From contig QEYB01001642.1 of NCBI GenBank assembly GCA_017562135.1, positions 310,001 through 374,000 on the forward strand: a DNA stretch of 64,000 nucleotides, read 5' to 3'. Shown here one piece after another: positions 26,757-38,300 of this stretch (position 1 is its first letter; each line of letters begins with the position of its first letter). Source of the DNA: Dipylidium caninum (lineage: Eukaryota; Platyhelminthes; Cestoda; Cyclophyllidea; Dipylidiidae). The notes under the pieces were generated by a model that saw nothing but the letters and a program-made list of their open reading frames with translations, had not been told where the DNA came from and searched no databases. The translations under genes and the position numbers were made by a program.

Positions 26757-26993
26757 CAAATAATTCCGTCTACATCAAGGCTTTGTACATTCTGGTCACT
26801 GACATCCACTTTTACTCGCCTTGCTCGTTTACCTGACTTGCTGAGGGACAGATATATTTTGTGATTAAAGTTCCGCACAACATTTCTCGTCGCCGTTTTT
26901 CCCTGACTTTGGTTTTTGTTATCCAGTAGGATATAATTTTTTTGGGGAAGTCCGCCATCCGCATCTGTTTGCGTAGCCTGTGGAGGTGGGCCA
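26757..26993 (+). other. Probable GPCR 3' untranslated region
   Basis: The coding frame ends with TGA at 26754-26756. ATTAAA at 26864-26869, followed by more AT-rich sequence, could act as a polyadenylation signal. If the transcript runs further it would include the hairpin at 26994. Confidence 0.35.
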
Positions 26994-27021
26994 CGAGGCA
27001 GCAGACCCGCCTGCTGCCTCG
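26994..27021. repeat. 11-bp GC-rich hairpin downstream of the GPCR
   Basis: CGAGGCAGCAG at 26994-27004 pairs perfectly with CTGCTGCCTCG at 27011-27021 around the 6-base loop ACCCGC. It lies 238 bases after the GPCR stop. It does not match the histone stem-loop consensus. It may be a 3'-UTR structure or an unrelated palindrome. Confidence 0.6.
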
Positions 27022-28711
27022 CCGTGCATGCGGAGGCGACTGAAGATTTCCACTTTACCCTACGACGTGCGTGCAGAAGTGGGCGTGAACGCAGAGCGCC
27101 ATTAGTTTTCCCCGTAATCCGGCGCAGGAGGACTTCGGTCTCCGTGCGATTGTCTTGCCAACAGTTGGCCGGCCTTTTAAGGCGAGGCAAAAAGTCTTGG
27201 TTAACATGTAGAGGCTCTCGAGAATTTTGCGCGTTAGCAAAAGGCCTGCAGGTACTTGAACGCCCTGCCAGTGTCCACGTTCTCCTCCGTGCTATTTTCG
27301 AGCTGTCGCCACGACAGGTTCCCCGACACCTGATATCTTCGGCACGAAAAAAATCATCAGGCTTTTTCCTCATAACGACGAGTGTCTGCCTAAACATGCT
27401 ATCACACCGCGTCACCTCCGTGACTCGCGCTCGGCTCTCCTGGCCCGACTTGCAGCGCGCTTTTGCTATCCCAATTTGTTGTGGCACCTTAGTTTTTCTT
27501 GTCAACTCCTAACAAGTCAGCGCTGGCTTTTACCATTTCTACAATAAAATTGCTGCAGCCGTTCACTTGAAGCATGTTCTCGTCCACTTTAAAGTGAAGC
27601 ATCATGTGTCAACAGGGTGGAAGGCGATAGACTCCGCTATACGCATGCGGTGCGCATTCACCGATGAACTGGGGATTGGCGTTGAGGCTGGCTGTCGGTG
27701 GCGGACCAGGATTCCTCTTCTCTTGCCCCTTCCCCAGTGTCACAGGGTGCGCTTGGTCCAGTCTTCGTTTAAGACAATCCTACCTGGTGATTTAAGGTCG
27801 TTTCTGAGGGTCATGGCAAGTGGGCTTTCTGGGCGCCAGTTCTTCAGCGACCACCTGCCCCGCCACCAAAGGATGCTGCTGCGCGAGGCGGAATTTAATC
27901 CAGCCTCGCATGTATTTTGGGAGGAGGGTAAAGTGCAGCCCACCTACAAATTAACCCTGATTTTATAGGCGGCAGTTAGTGTCTGTCCTGAGCAACACTG
28001 TTGTTATTAGCGCTTACAAGCGTGGCTGTGAGCGGCACTAAGAGTTGTTGACCACAAAACTGCCTTTCTCCCTCTCTCGCACACAAACACACACACATGT
28101 ACAGAGGGAGGGGGAGAAATAGAGGGAGAGGGCAAATCCTTTGATTAACTCATTGGGGAAACAGACGAACCACGCCTAAATTATGGGCCACTTAGGCTTG
28201 AGCGATGTGGCTGTGGTTTTGTCATTACTCGGGCAATTTGGACTGCTGCCCTTCTCCTCCGACTGCATACATCCGGCACGCCCCGGGACGACTTGGAAAT
28301 TGCGCTAAATCGGTCGAGCCCACGCCAGCGCTCCTTCCACTCAAGCCACTGCAGGCGATGACATCTCCCCAACCTGAGGCTACTAAAAATAGACTATCAT
28401 TAGGCTGTCGATGCGTTCTCACGCTTGACAAGTGGGAAGCAAACGCTGCGGATTAATGTCTTCAGATTATGTGAGGTCGCCCGGTAATTTTATGCGCAGT
28501 GAGTAGACATTCCGGCCCCATCGTTCGCCGCGCCCCACTGTCGCAGCCGCCTCGCGAGTACCAACGCCTTGGGGCAGCATAGCGAGGTGAAGACACACAA
28601 TTAGAGGTCCCGTCATTCCTCTGCGGACCAACCGACCACCCGAAAGCCGTCTGTTCACCTCCCGATATGGCCAAGCTCTCAACGTCTTTCCCCCGTCTCT
28701 TTCCTCTTCTG

Positions 28712-28750
28712 CTTCTTCTTCTTCTTCTTCTTCTTCTTCTTCTTCTTCTC
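28712..28750 (+). repeat. (CTT)n microsatellite
   Basis: About 12-13 CTT/TTC units in a row. It generates a spurious poly-arginine open frame on the minus strand. A GGA-rich tract at about 30819-30842 and a CA run at about 31677-31691 are similar simple repeats nearby. Confidence 0.9.
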
Positions 28751-31700
28751 TTACTTCCCCACGTGAGCGTTAGTTGTCGACGTAAGAGCGAACGCTCTCG
28801 ACTCGACAATTTACCACGGGCGGTAATGATTTCCATTAGCTAAACCGCTAATTTTCTGCACGTCCGCCTTATAGGTGAGAAACATTTCCTTGTCTAGAAA
28901 GCCAAATTAGTCAAAAAGTTAACGGAGTGCCAATTAGCACTTGCGACAACTCGGGGATTTATTTTTTCCCACTTAGTGGAACCTCCGATTCTCGTAATTT
29001 ATTCGTCTCGCATCTCTGTCAAGGATAATAACGCAGTGGTGTTAACACAAACTCCAGATGGAAGGCATTCAAGGAATCTATTTGGTTAGGTCGAGGCGCA
29101 CACTCCACAGGACGTCTTCTGCGCTCCAAACAAACTGTTTGCCGATTTAGAGGTCGGTTTTAAGCCTCACAATAGAGACACGGTTGCGGGGAAGTACGGA
29201 GGCACGTTGGGAAGTGCACACAATTATAAAATTCGTCACTCGTATCGTTTCGCGTAAATCCTCATCAACTTCTCCGGAAAGTCTCGTGCAGATGGGTAGA
29301 GCGGGGCTGCCGCCAAAGCCGATGTTTGTTATTCCACTTTAATTACCACAGAAGCGCTGTTTGAGGCAGAACCCACGGGCAGGACTTAAAGCAGGTATTA
29401 AATTGCTCGGCACTGTGCACCACTTCCATCAGATAACCTGAGTTTGCCCTTGACGAAACTGGCTGCCTGAGCAGGAAAGAAAACCGAGCGGTTGTCGGCG
29501 GCATCTTCGAGGCGTACCTCCTCGACAGTCATCCGTTCCCTCCCACATCCGCCGCGACGCAATGGCTCCATGGCTCCCCGGGGAGCCGTAGCCAGCACCC
29601 TGACAGACTCTTCCGCGCGCCCGGCCACAGGCCCGTCGCTCTGGTGTCGGCTAAGCCTCGGGCTGAACGAGGAGCGTGACTGCCGCCCGTTTGGGCTCTT
29701 CCACCGTTGCGACAAAGTCTTGGCTCTTGCGACCTCGGATGTGGTGCTACGAATGTCCGCGCAGACAGCAACTAGCAGGCTTGGCATATTTTACATGGAA
29801 AGTGGGGATTTTGTTCTACTCATAAAAAGCGTTTTCACGCCAATATTAATGCTCGATTTATTCAAAGCTTAATAACTGCTATTCTTTTATGCTTGTGCCA
29901 TAAAACTTACATTCTGGAGGGCTTTCCTCAGCATTAATGGCTCCTAGGCTAACCTGAGTATTATCTCCACAACCCATTTCTGCGGTACTGACAGTTTCCC
30001 GACCAGCCCTGGCTGATTTTTGCGCACTTGTCACTGCTCTCTTGCGCAAATCAGACCGCCTAGGTGGCGGATTTTCGTCACAATTGTGTCGGTCCACCGC
30101 CTGAGATTTGTTCCATCATGTAGCCGCCTCTGCCTTGTCTCCCCTTAGCCTCGTTGTAAGAACTCATACGGCGAAAGGTTCGCAGGTGAAGTGGGGAACA
30201 GTGGCCACCACTGCGAGGTGAGAGCGCGAGGCCAGTGTGTGTGGACAGGCAACCACTCGCTCATTGACATGCCTGGAGGTAGTGAGGCCTCCGAGAAACG
30301 CTTATAGCTCAGACGCCGCCTTCATCGTGCGCCCTCAGCGGGCCAGTTTTATGCCGTCTGCTCTGCAGAAAGGCCAGACACCACTCCTCGCGCCATTGGC
30401 GACAAGTTGGAGAGTCAAAGTGTGTCCATCGCCCGGCGCTCCTCCGCTTCCTGCATCAGGAGACCGCGGGTCCGTCGACTGACTGCAACTGTTCCCTGTC
30501 GGCTTCGGTCCTGTGAGGACCTGAAAATTCAAGCCCACAAAGTATTAGCTGACGCTCACGTCATGGACAACCGATCTAGCGAATGTCCTCCCGGTCTGCG
30601 TGAAAACATCGCGTCTGTGCATTGTAGATGATTCTTCTGGAAATGTCCGCTTACGGGCAATACAAACGAGAAACATAGTTCCTGAGAGCCTCACGTAATT
30701 TTAGCAAAATTCTTTTAGTGTGTGCAAATTGCAGATTTTCCTCAGGACGGCATCCACGACCTCCCGTTTGAGTCCAGCTCGTGATGCGGTATGTCCCAAA
30801 TCCATGGTTCATCTAAGAAGAAGAAGAGGAGGAGGAGGAGGATTCGTTAGGCCGCATTTGTCTAACAGGCAAAGTGGCCGCGTTGACACCGCATGCATGG
30901 GATATGTTGTGTGCACAAACTAACAAGGGACAAGAAGCGGCTTTAACCCATGGGAAGGGGGATCTTGTTGATGTAAACAAATAAAATTGGTGGAACGAAA
31001 GTGACTGTCGTGCTTTGTGACTGTTCACTGCGCTATTTTGCATTAATAGCCTTGTCTACCGCGCGGTGGGTAAACCACGAAACCAAGAAATCACCACAAG
31101 TCGGCGGCACAGCGGCACCTCCACGCCCCGCCTCGGGTCGCAGACCAGACTGTCAGTCAGCGTCTGAAACGCAGTACTCGGAGCGGGCCAACTGGGCGGA
31201 GAGGAGGCACTTCGTGGCCAAGGCTTTAAGCGAGTTTATTGGAATCCCATTAATTTTAGCAGTTTGGGCCGTGAATAGGTGCTCCACTTTTCGTCATCCA
31301 AGACGTAACATTCAAAACAGGCATGACGGGTCCAGAAAATACATAGTCGGGAAGGTGAGGGAAACCTGTGCGCGTACGTTCCAAGGCCATCTTTAGACTT
31401 TTTGGGTAAAAATTCAGTTCATAGCAGGAAATCGTGTGAATAGACAGTCGACTGAGATGCTGAGATGAGAAAACATTTAATGTGGGCGTGAAAACGGAAT
31501 TATCCACAAGGAAAATAAAGCAAGTAGGACCTGCACCTGTAAAATCATTGAAAAGCTATTGTTGTAGCCTTCGGCTCCTTAAATTATTCATAGGGAGTAA
31601 AGTGAACTCATGTTCACAGCGTCTAGGGGGTTAAAACTACCAAAAGACGATTTCCGACCCCATTAAGAGGCTACGTACACACACACACACACGCAGATTT

Positions 31701-32928
31701 TGTCCAGAGTGTTCGTTGTAAATAATTCACACTTTCGCAACTACCACATATGTGTTCACAGATACAAAGAGAAACAATTCCAAGGCCTCTACCTGATGCT
31801 CACGTGAGTGTGCTGCGCATCTCCGCAATTCTCTTGTATCTCGTGCGGAAGAGGACCCGAGGGACGCACTATGGTGACTCGCAGCCTCGCATTTATTTCC
31901 CTCAAGTGGCATCGCACAATTGTTCCCACTTAGAAAAAACGCATTTCTTGCTTGTTATGTTGACCGTCAGGCCGATTCGGGCAATCGGCGTCGTACGAGC
32001 GAGGCGGCGCCCGAACAGCCCCGGATTGATGATGCCCCGCGCGATCGTCAGGCCCCATGACGTCCCTGTGGTAGGAAGTGGGCTGAGACTAATTTTCATG
32101 TTGCCCTGGCCACCCGCCTGCGCAAGGATAAATGTACACTCAGCATGGTCGCTTGCCTTAGTTGGCCTCGCTCCACTTGGATTCCAACGGGTTGTTCAAG
32201 TAATAGCGTTTTTGCGAACCTTAGAATCTGCTGCTGCTGCTGCCGTTGCTGCGCAGGCCATTTTTGGTCCCTGCCATGTCCGGCTGGGTGCGGGGGGAAT
32301 TGGCCGACCCCTGGTGCATGCCAACGGCCGTGCCTTTACAGATGGAGACGTTAGCCCTCCAACGCTGATGACAGTTGCGAGATGCGCTGGGAGACGCTGT
32401 TGGGATTAAACACACTCCCGGTGATGCAGCACTAATCGTCGTGCCATTAGTGGAGTCGAATGCTTTCTGTGCCAGCCACTAACACCCGAATCGCCGTACG
32501 CCGGTTTGTTTTGGGCGCATAACTTAAGACCTCTCCGAGTGCGCTCCACCGCCCATGACGGCGCTCAGATGCAAAAACAAACGCGTCCCGGGCTCTGTGG
32601 CCATACACCACAAGTTCGGCGGCTCTGCGCCCCCACTTTCATAAAACCACTTCTTTGTGTCGTCGGTTATTAATAACCCGCCTAAAGGGCATCCAAAAAC
32701 GGTTGGGCTATTTTCTATGTCACCTTAACTTCGTGTAAAGTTAAGGACAAGCAGTGTATTTAGCAGGACAGCAACTTCTCTCGCTATAAAATCTTCACTG
32801 GTCGTGTAAAATTGGTCGGTGAATCGGAAAGGTGACAATCTCTGCGACCCGCGGGAGTCCAGAGTGACCTTCCTCATCGCAAGCGCCGAGCGAACGACCA
32901 ATAAACTGTGTCTACAATTTTTGCTCTT

Positions 32929-33041
32929 TTAATTCACTTTACTTCCGACGCACAAGTATATGATTTTGCCAAACGTTAGCTGGCATACTGCACTCCACCC
33001 GGGCTTTATCCCACTTGACCATTCCCAGAGTCTGTGGGGAT
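32929..33041 (-). CDS. Weak candidate for the TDP1 terminal exon
   Basis: TDP1 exon 14 (35322-35394) ends in phase 1. Here an AG precedes a frame that enters in the matching phase, encodes D followed by PHRLWEWSSG, and stops at TAA 32929-32931. Human TDP1 has DRPWIWNIP at the same place, so only D and the W-x-W pattern agree. The polypyrimidine tract is poor and no WVPS-like ending is present. Listed only because no better candidate was found. Confidence 0.15.
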
Positions 33042-35321
33042 CTGTTCCCGCAATCTTGAAAGTGAATGCCAGAGGATGCCCTAAGTTTGCGCTTCCTTCA
33101 ATGAATTTGTAGCCATCGCTCAACAAGTGCACCTGATTTGATTCTCTAACGCTTAAAACCGACTCCGGAGGCGCATGCGCTCAGAGACTGTTGAGCCAGC
33201 GGACAAAATAGACGTCGAAGAGGAGGAATCCCATAAATGCTATTGACAATCTCGTAGAGTGCTTTTCCTCCACATGGAAGTGAAGAGTTTATAGCCCATC
33301 TGAAGGTCTTCACTCACCACAGACCAGAAAGGCAAATGAACGCTGGCCATTCTAGAATTCATTGAGATAGCATTTATCAGTGGCAAAAAACAAACAGCAC
33401 AGCCCATTAGTCCATTCCGCCATAAAAGGGAGCAGAGGCGACCAGTGATTAGCGTGACAAGTACAAGACGAGGCGACTAGGCAAGCTAGACTGGTCGGCG
33501 GCCTCGACGCCTAGGATAAAGGAGTGGGCCTTCAAGCCGTGTAGAAAAGATTGGACGAAAACCTCAGTTCTCGTTAATGATGCATTTACCCATCAAAGTA
33601 CTAATAACCTTGCGAACTCGCAACTTTTGTAACTTTAATTTCGAGTTTCGAGCCAAGGTGATCAGCACGCCTGCAATGGCTCAGAGCATTTCTCTGGGTT
33701 CTGCTCCTCCGCGAACCCATTTCGCCAACCGCCCTCGTGCACAGTCCCGAGAGAAGCGGCGCCCCGAGGCCTCGCATCCGCCAAACGCACTTGTGGAGAT
33801 GCGCGCGTGGGAAGCAACTCGTGATTTCAGTGAGCGCCGAGGCGGGCAGAAGTTGGACATGCCCATCGCCGAAACGGCGCTGACTCGATCCGGCGGCGAG
33901 TTAAAGGAGGAACGGCATCGCCCGCAAATGCTTTCGCCGGCAAAGTCGGTGTAGTGTGATGTAAACAGCGGCAAATGCCGAAAGTCGTCAAAAGAGAGCA
34001 GTGCTAAAGTCTGCAACATGTGGCGATTCTTTTACACAGAAGGAGACGCCACCCAAACACGCCACGTACTCAATAGTTCACACAGTGCCTGTGGTGGCAC
34101 CTAAAATTTAATTATAGCATGAAGAAACGAAAAGGTAACCAGAGTGCCAAGGAATTACGTGGGGGCACAAATGCGTGGCACTCCGAAGGCTTCTTGAAGT
34201 GAGCATTCTCTCGCCGGGTGTTCTTCTTCTAACCTAAAGCGATCCAGAGTTTGCCTCGTTGTAACAAATTAAGGCATACTTATTTTAATGTAAATGGACA
34301 GGAGACAGTAGCGCGCACTAAATCACCACCGATTGCCAATTACCACTTGCAGGAAGGTCTTTCCACTTTCCACAAATGCAAAAAACCAAATAAAGGAAAA
34401 AGTTGCCGGAGGCTTATATGTGAGAAAATGGTCCGTACACCAACGGAAAAAGCAACTACCCGAAGGGGACATTATCGGGAGATTCACTGGAAAGACATCC
34501 TCACTGTGCGGACGTAAAAGTAGCCGTAAAGGCGGCTGCGAAATGAAAAGCTGACATGAAATGGGGACGCTGTGAGTGGCTGGGAGTCGCGCATGCGCCC
34601 ACACTCGTGTTTCAACTTTGCGACCGCAGCCACCGTCCCTTAGAGGCTACCTCCTTCATAAATTGTGCAACAACAGGCAAAGGGTGAAGGTGATGCAGCA
34701 AAATGCGCTTCGCCTCGCAGTCGACAACTTCGTTTTATGTCTGCGACGCCTGGTACAGCACGGCAGCGCCATAATGTAAGCGCTGGCCTGATCGAGGTGA
34801 AGCACCGGCAACACAAACGTGTATGGCGAGACTTGCACGTGGCCCAGGGCTCTGGTGGGTTGGACAAGCCACACGCATAGCGGTGGAGGAATGCGTCTTT
34901 TCAATGTCACTATTTCGGATTTTAGTTCTGGCCGGACTGTATGTGGAGTCGGAGCCTAGTGCTTCCGGGTCTGGAGCGCTTTCCACTTCTTAGACCGCCT
35001 AGTGGGCGCTTGAGAGCCGGCGATGCTCCTCTCCCGCCTTCGCGAAGGAACGCACTTGTCCAACGAACGAGGCGCCACAAGCAGCAGTCTGGTGCTGCGG
35101 CGTGGGCTCGACCGTTCGGAGGGCAGGAGAAGCAGTCAGGTTGGCAGATTCTAGCTTCGGCCTAAGTACACTCGCCCCATTCGGGGCCTTTGCATAATGA
35201 CATGACGATTCAACAAAAGGGGGAAGAATAATCTCTACAACACCAAGCACGGACTAACCCACTGGGATGGAAGTCTCTTTCCCTCTTTACGAAACAGTTG
35301 GACAGTAGGGGCTCAGCTTAC

Positions 35322-38300
35322 CTTCTTGGCCGTAGGGGACGGGTGGAAGTCGGTAAGGAATGGGAAACTCCGAAAGAACAGACGGTTCTTCCAACTGAAA
35401 TGTTATAAGAGGATGGGATAAAGCACCGATAAGAGTTGTTTTCTTCACATGCATTCTAGCAGGGTGCAGTTGGCACAACAGCATGCACAACACGACAGTC
35501 CTGACTGCTGCACAGGGGCATTAAAAAGCCAAAAGAACTCGGGACCCGGTGCCGTGCTCTAATCAGGGCATTTTGGAAGGGTTTCGAAAGTAGCGAAAGA
35601 ATATGCGTACTTTTTGCGAAAACTAAGCCTACTAAGCTCACACACTGGCGATAAGTCGCAATCTTAAAATCCGGTTGAAGCGGGTAAGCGGCCAGTGAAC
35701 GCAAGGGCTCCCAGCGCCCGACTCGATTTGGTTCTCAACTTTGTCCAAGCCTTTCCGCGTTCTCACACGACCACTTTGCATTTACATCGACAAGACCACG
35801 CTTTGCCACATGAAACAACTCACTTTCAGTAAAAACGGTGCGCAATCTAACCCATGGAGCCTGTTTCATAAAAAAAAGTGGGGGCCCGACTAGTAGGAGG
35901 ACTTATAGTGCATTCGTTGCGTGAGGAGCCTTACTAAAGGCACACAGGCCTCCGAGCAGTGGGAGGCTGGGTGCATCGTCTTCCAAAAATAGCCGCGTAT
36001 ATTTTTGCTTTGGTGACCATTGTTCTAGTCAGCATAAAATGCCATAGAAATCGCCAATGGCGTGCACAGAAGTCGTTGTAGCGTAAACAACTTGCGGTGG
36101 CAACCTCTCAAACGGCCGAGTGCCGCATAAATCGCCGCGGTGAAGAGTGGGGCAATCCAGGGGACAGAGCTCGGTCTCGCCCGTCTCTGAGCTGGCGTCG
36201 CTTTGCGGAATTCGCCGTCTTTCGATCCGCCCCATGGCCATCATCAATTTTAGCCTTTTTCACATTTAGACAAACCTACGACTGGGTGCAAATATACACT
36301 TCTACAGAATTTTTCCCACACACAATCTCAGAATTGAGGCATTGTGTGAGGAAAGGGTGGTAGAGTAAGTAGACCTACGCTTTCTCCGTTTGCGTCGGGT
36401 GTAAAGAGGACGCCGAGTTCGTACGAGCGAATCATAAGCTGCGACTTGTTTAATTGCAGGCTGCCCCAGGCCGCTTTGGAGAGATTGGCGCTAAAATGAG
36501 GGGATAATGAAAGGAGCTGATTTTATGCATTAGCGAGTTTAATGACTTCGGCTGGTTAGAGGTGAAAGGGATTAACAAATAACCAGAGGCGGACGACATT
36601 ACTCTGAGTCGGCGCTGAGGCGAGTTCGCCATAGCGCAAACACCGAACCAACCCCGGAGCAGAAGTGGTAGACGGGCAGATGCAGCCACGTTAGTCAATT
36701 GAGTTAACCCCCAAAACAATGTTACGGCATTGGCAGTGGGCCAGCATTCTCCCGTCCACACTTTCACCCGGACAAAGCGTCCATCTGCCTGTGGCTCTGA
36801 ACGACCCCATCGCGCGCGCTCGGGGCAAGGCGTTGGCAGTCGAACTGGTCGAGCGTCGTTGTGGAATGAGGAGGTGAGGAAAGGGCCTAACGGGACCTTG
36901 CATCATTCGAAGTGAACATATATATAAATACATAGATGTGTACATTTGGTCTCCAGTTAGTAAGGTGATTGTAAAATTGCACCAACGAATGTCGGACTGG
37001 TTTTACTGGATGTCTGCATCTCAATGAGCCACTTTTGCCCACTGCAAGTTGTTTCGCATAAGCGAAATATAATTCACCTTACTACCCGGCCACGCGCCCT
37101 CCGGAGGCTGTGCGGAGAGTGGTCCTGCGACTGTCCACGACCCTACCGCGTGCAGTGAGGCTTGCACCACCTCGACCGCCCATCCAAGCCCTCACGAAAA
37201 CGGAAAGTTTGTCTTGTGGGCGGGCATGACATTAAGATGATACCTCCTAGTCACCCTACCTCGTGACAGCATACGTTCTAATGTGAATTTGGCCACTCGG
37301 GGAATGTCTGTAACAGTGGCAAAATCATCCGTTGGGTGTGACTTCAAAGCGAGGCTGAAAATTCCTCGACGATCAGCCATTTCAGCGTTGTGAGCAGGCA
37401 CCCTGCGCTGGACGCAGTGAGCGCCTCAGCCGAAAGGCGACGGGCCAGGGCCTTAAGGCTCACCTTCGCACATTCGGATGCTGAAGGGCGAAGGGGCGAG
37501 TCGCCACTTAGTCTCCATATGCTGCTCTCCTTTGTAGCTACCTCACTTGTGCTCTTCACGCAAAAAATATTAGATTTTCCCATCGAAGACTACGTAGCCA
37601 TTTGGAACAGTTGCCCGTTCACCTGCTTGTAGACTTCTCTTCCCTATCTTCAAGGCTCACACTGTAACACCTTCGTAGAGCCCCAACACTCAAACACTTT
37701 AACTTCCTCCACTTGCGCCAAATCAACGCATCCTACATTAGGAGTCCCAGAACGACGTCGGAGGCGCCGCAAGGCGTCAGGCCGTTCTCCGGAGGTTGTG
37801 TCGCGAGCGGTGCACCTTCCGTCGCGAAGAAGACTCGCATTGGGAAGTAAGCACAACTGCGAGAAGTTGAGCAGCGAGCCGGGAATTATTAAGGCGATGT
37901 GTTCATTAATATGCCTAACGGTTTTGCATGGAACAAATTTAACACAGTCGCTTACATTCCGTTGAATGAAAATGTGACTTGAAAAAATACGCAGTTAAGT
38001 GATGCATTTTATTAAAGGGCTGGGAAGACAGTACCTGGTGAGGAGGAACCAGGCTATCTGTCGACCGTCGGGCGAGCAGCGACAATAAGACTTGATGTGT
38101 GGCGCGGCCCGGGAGAGGCTGGGATGGAGGCCGACCCAGTCGTGGAGGAAGAGACGCAGCCAAGGCTGCCTTGCTGCCACAGCCCTCGAGTAGGGCAGAC
38201 ATCCACCCGCCCCGTAGCCCTCCAGACTCGCTCGCACAGTAGCCACCGAGGGATAGATCTAATCAAGCAGACATTGAGCAAAATCTGGTCTTATATAGGA

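Larger units (their letters stand above)
27022..35321. other. Region with no confident gene; may hold the TDP1 3' end
   Basis: No exon could be supported with confidence. A 219-codon open frame at 31750-32409 has no recognisable motif. From about 33 to 35 kb the plus strand is A-rich, as expected if minus-strand transcription of TDP1 continues into it. A weak candidate for the TDP1 terminal exon lies at 32929-33041. A perfect 9-bp hairpin, CCTTAACTT pairing with AAGTTAAGG, lies at 32723-32746. Confidence 0.4.

Noticed and set aside
28462..28836. 124-codon minus-strand frame with an arginine run
   Set aside because: Produced by the (CTT)n microsatellite.
31750..32409. 219-codon plus-strand open frame
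   Set aside because: No recognisable domain and no supporting splice or promoter context. The sequence is GC-rich and open frames overlap on the other strand.
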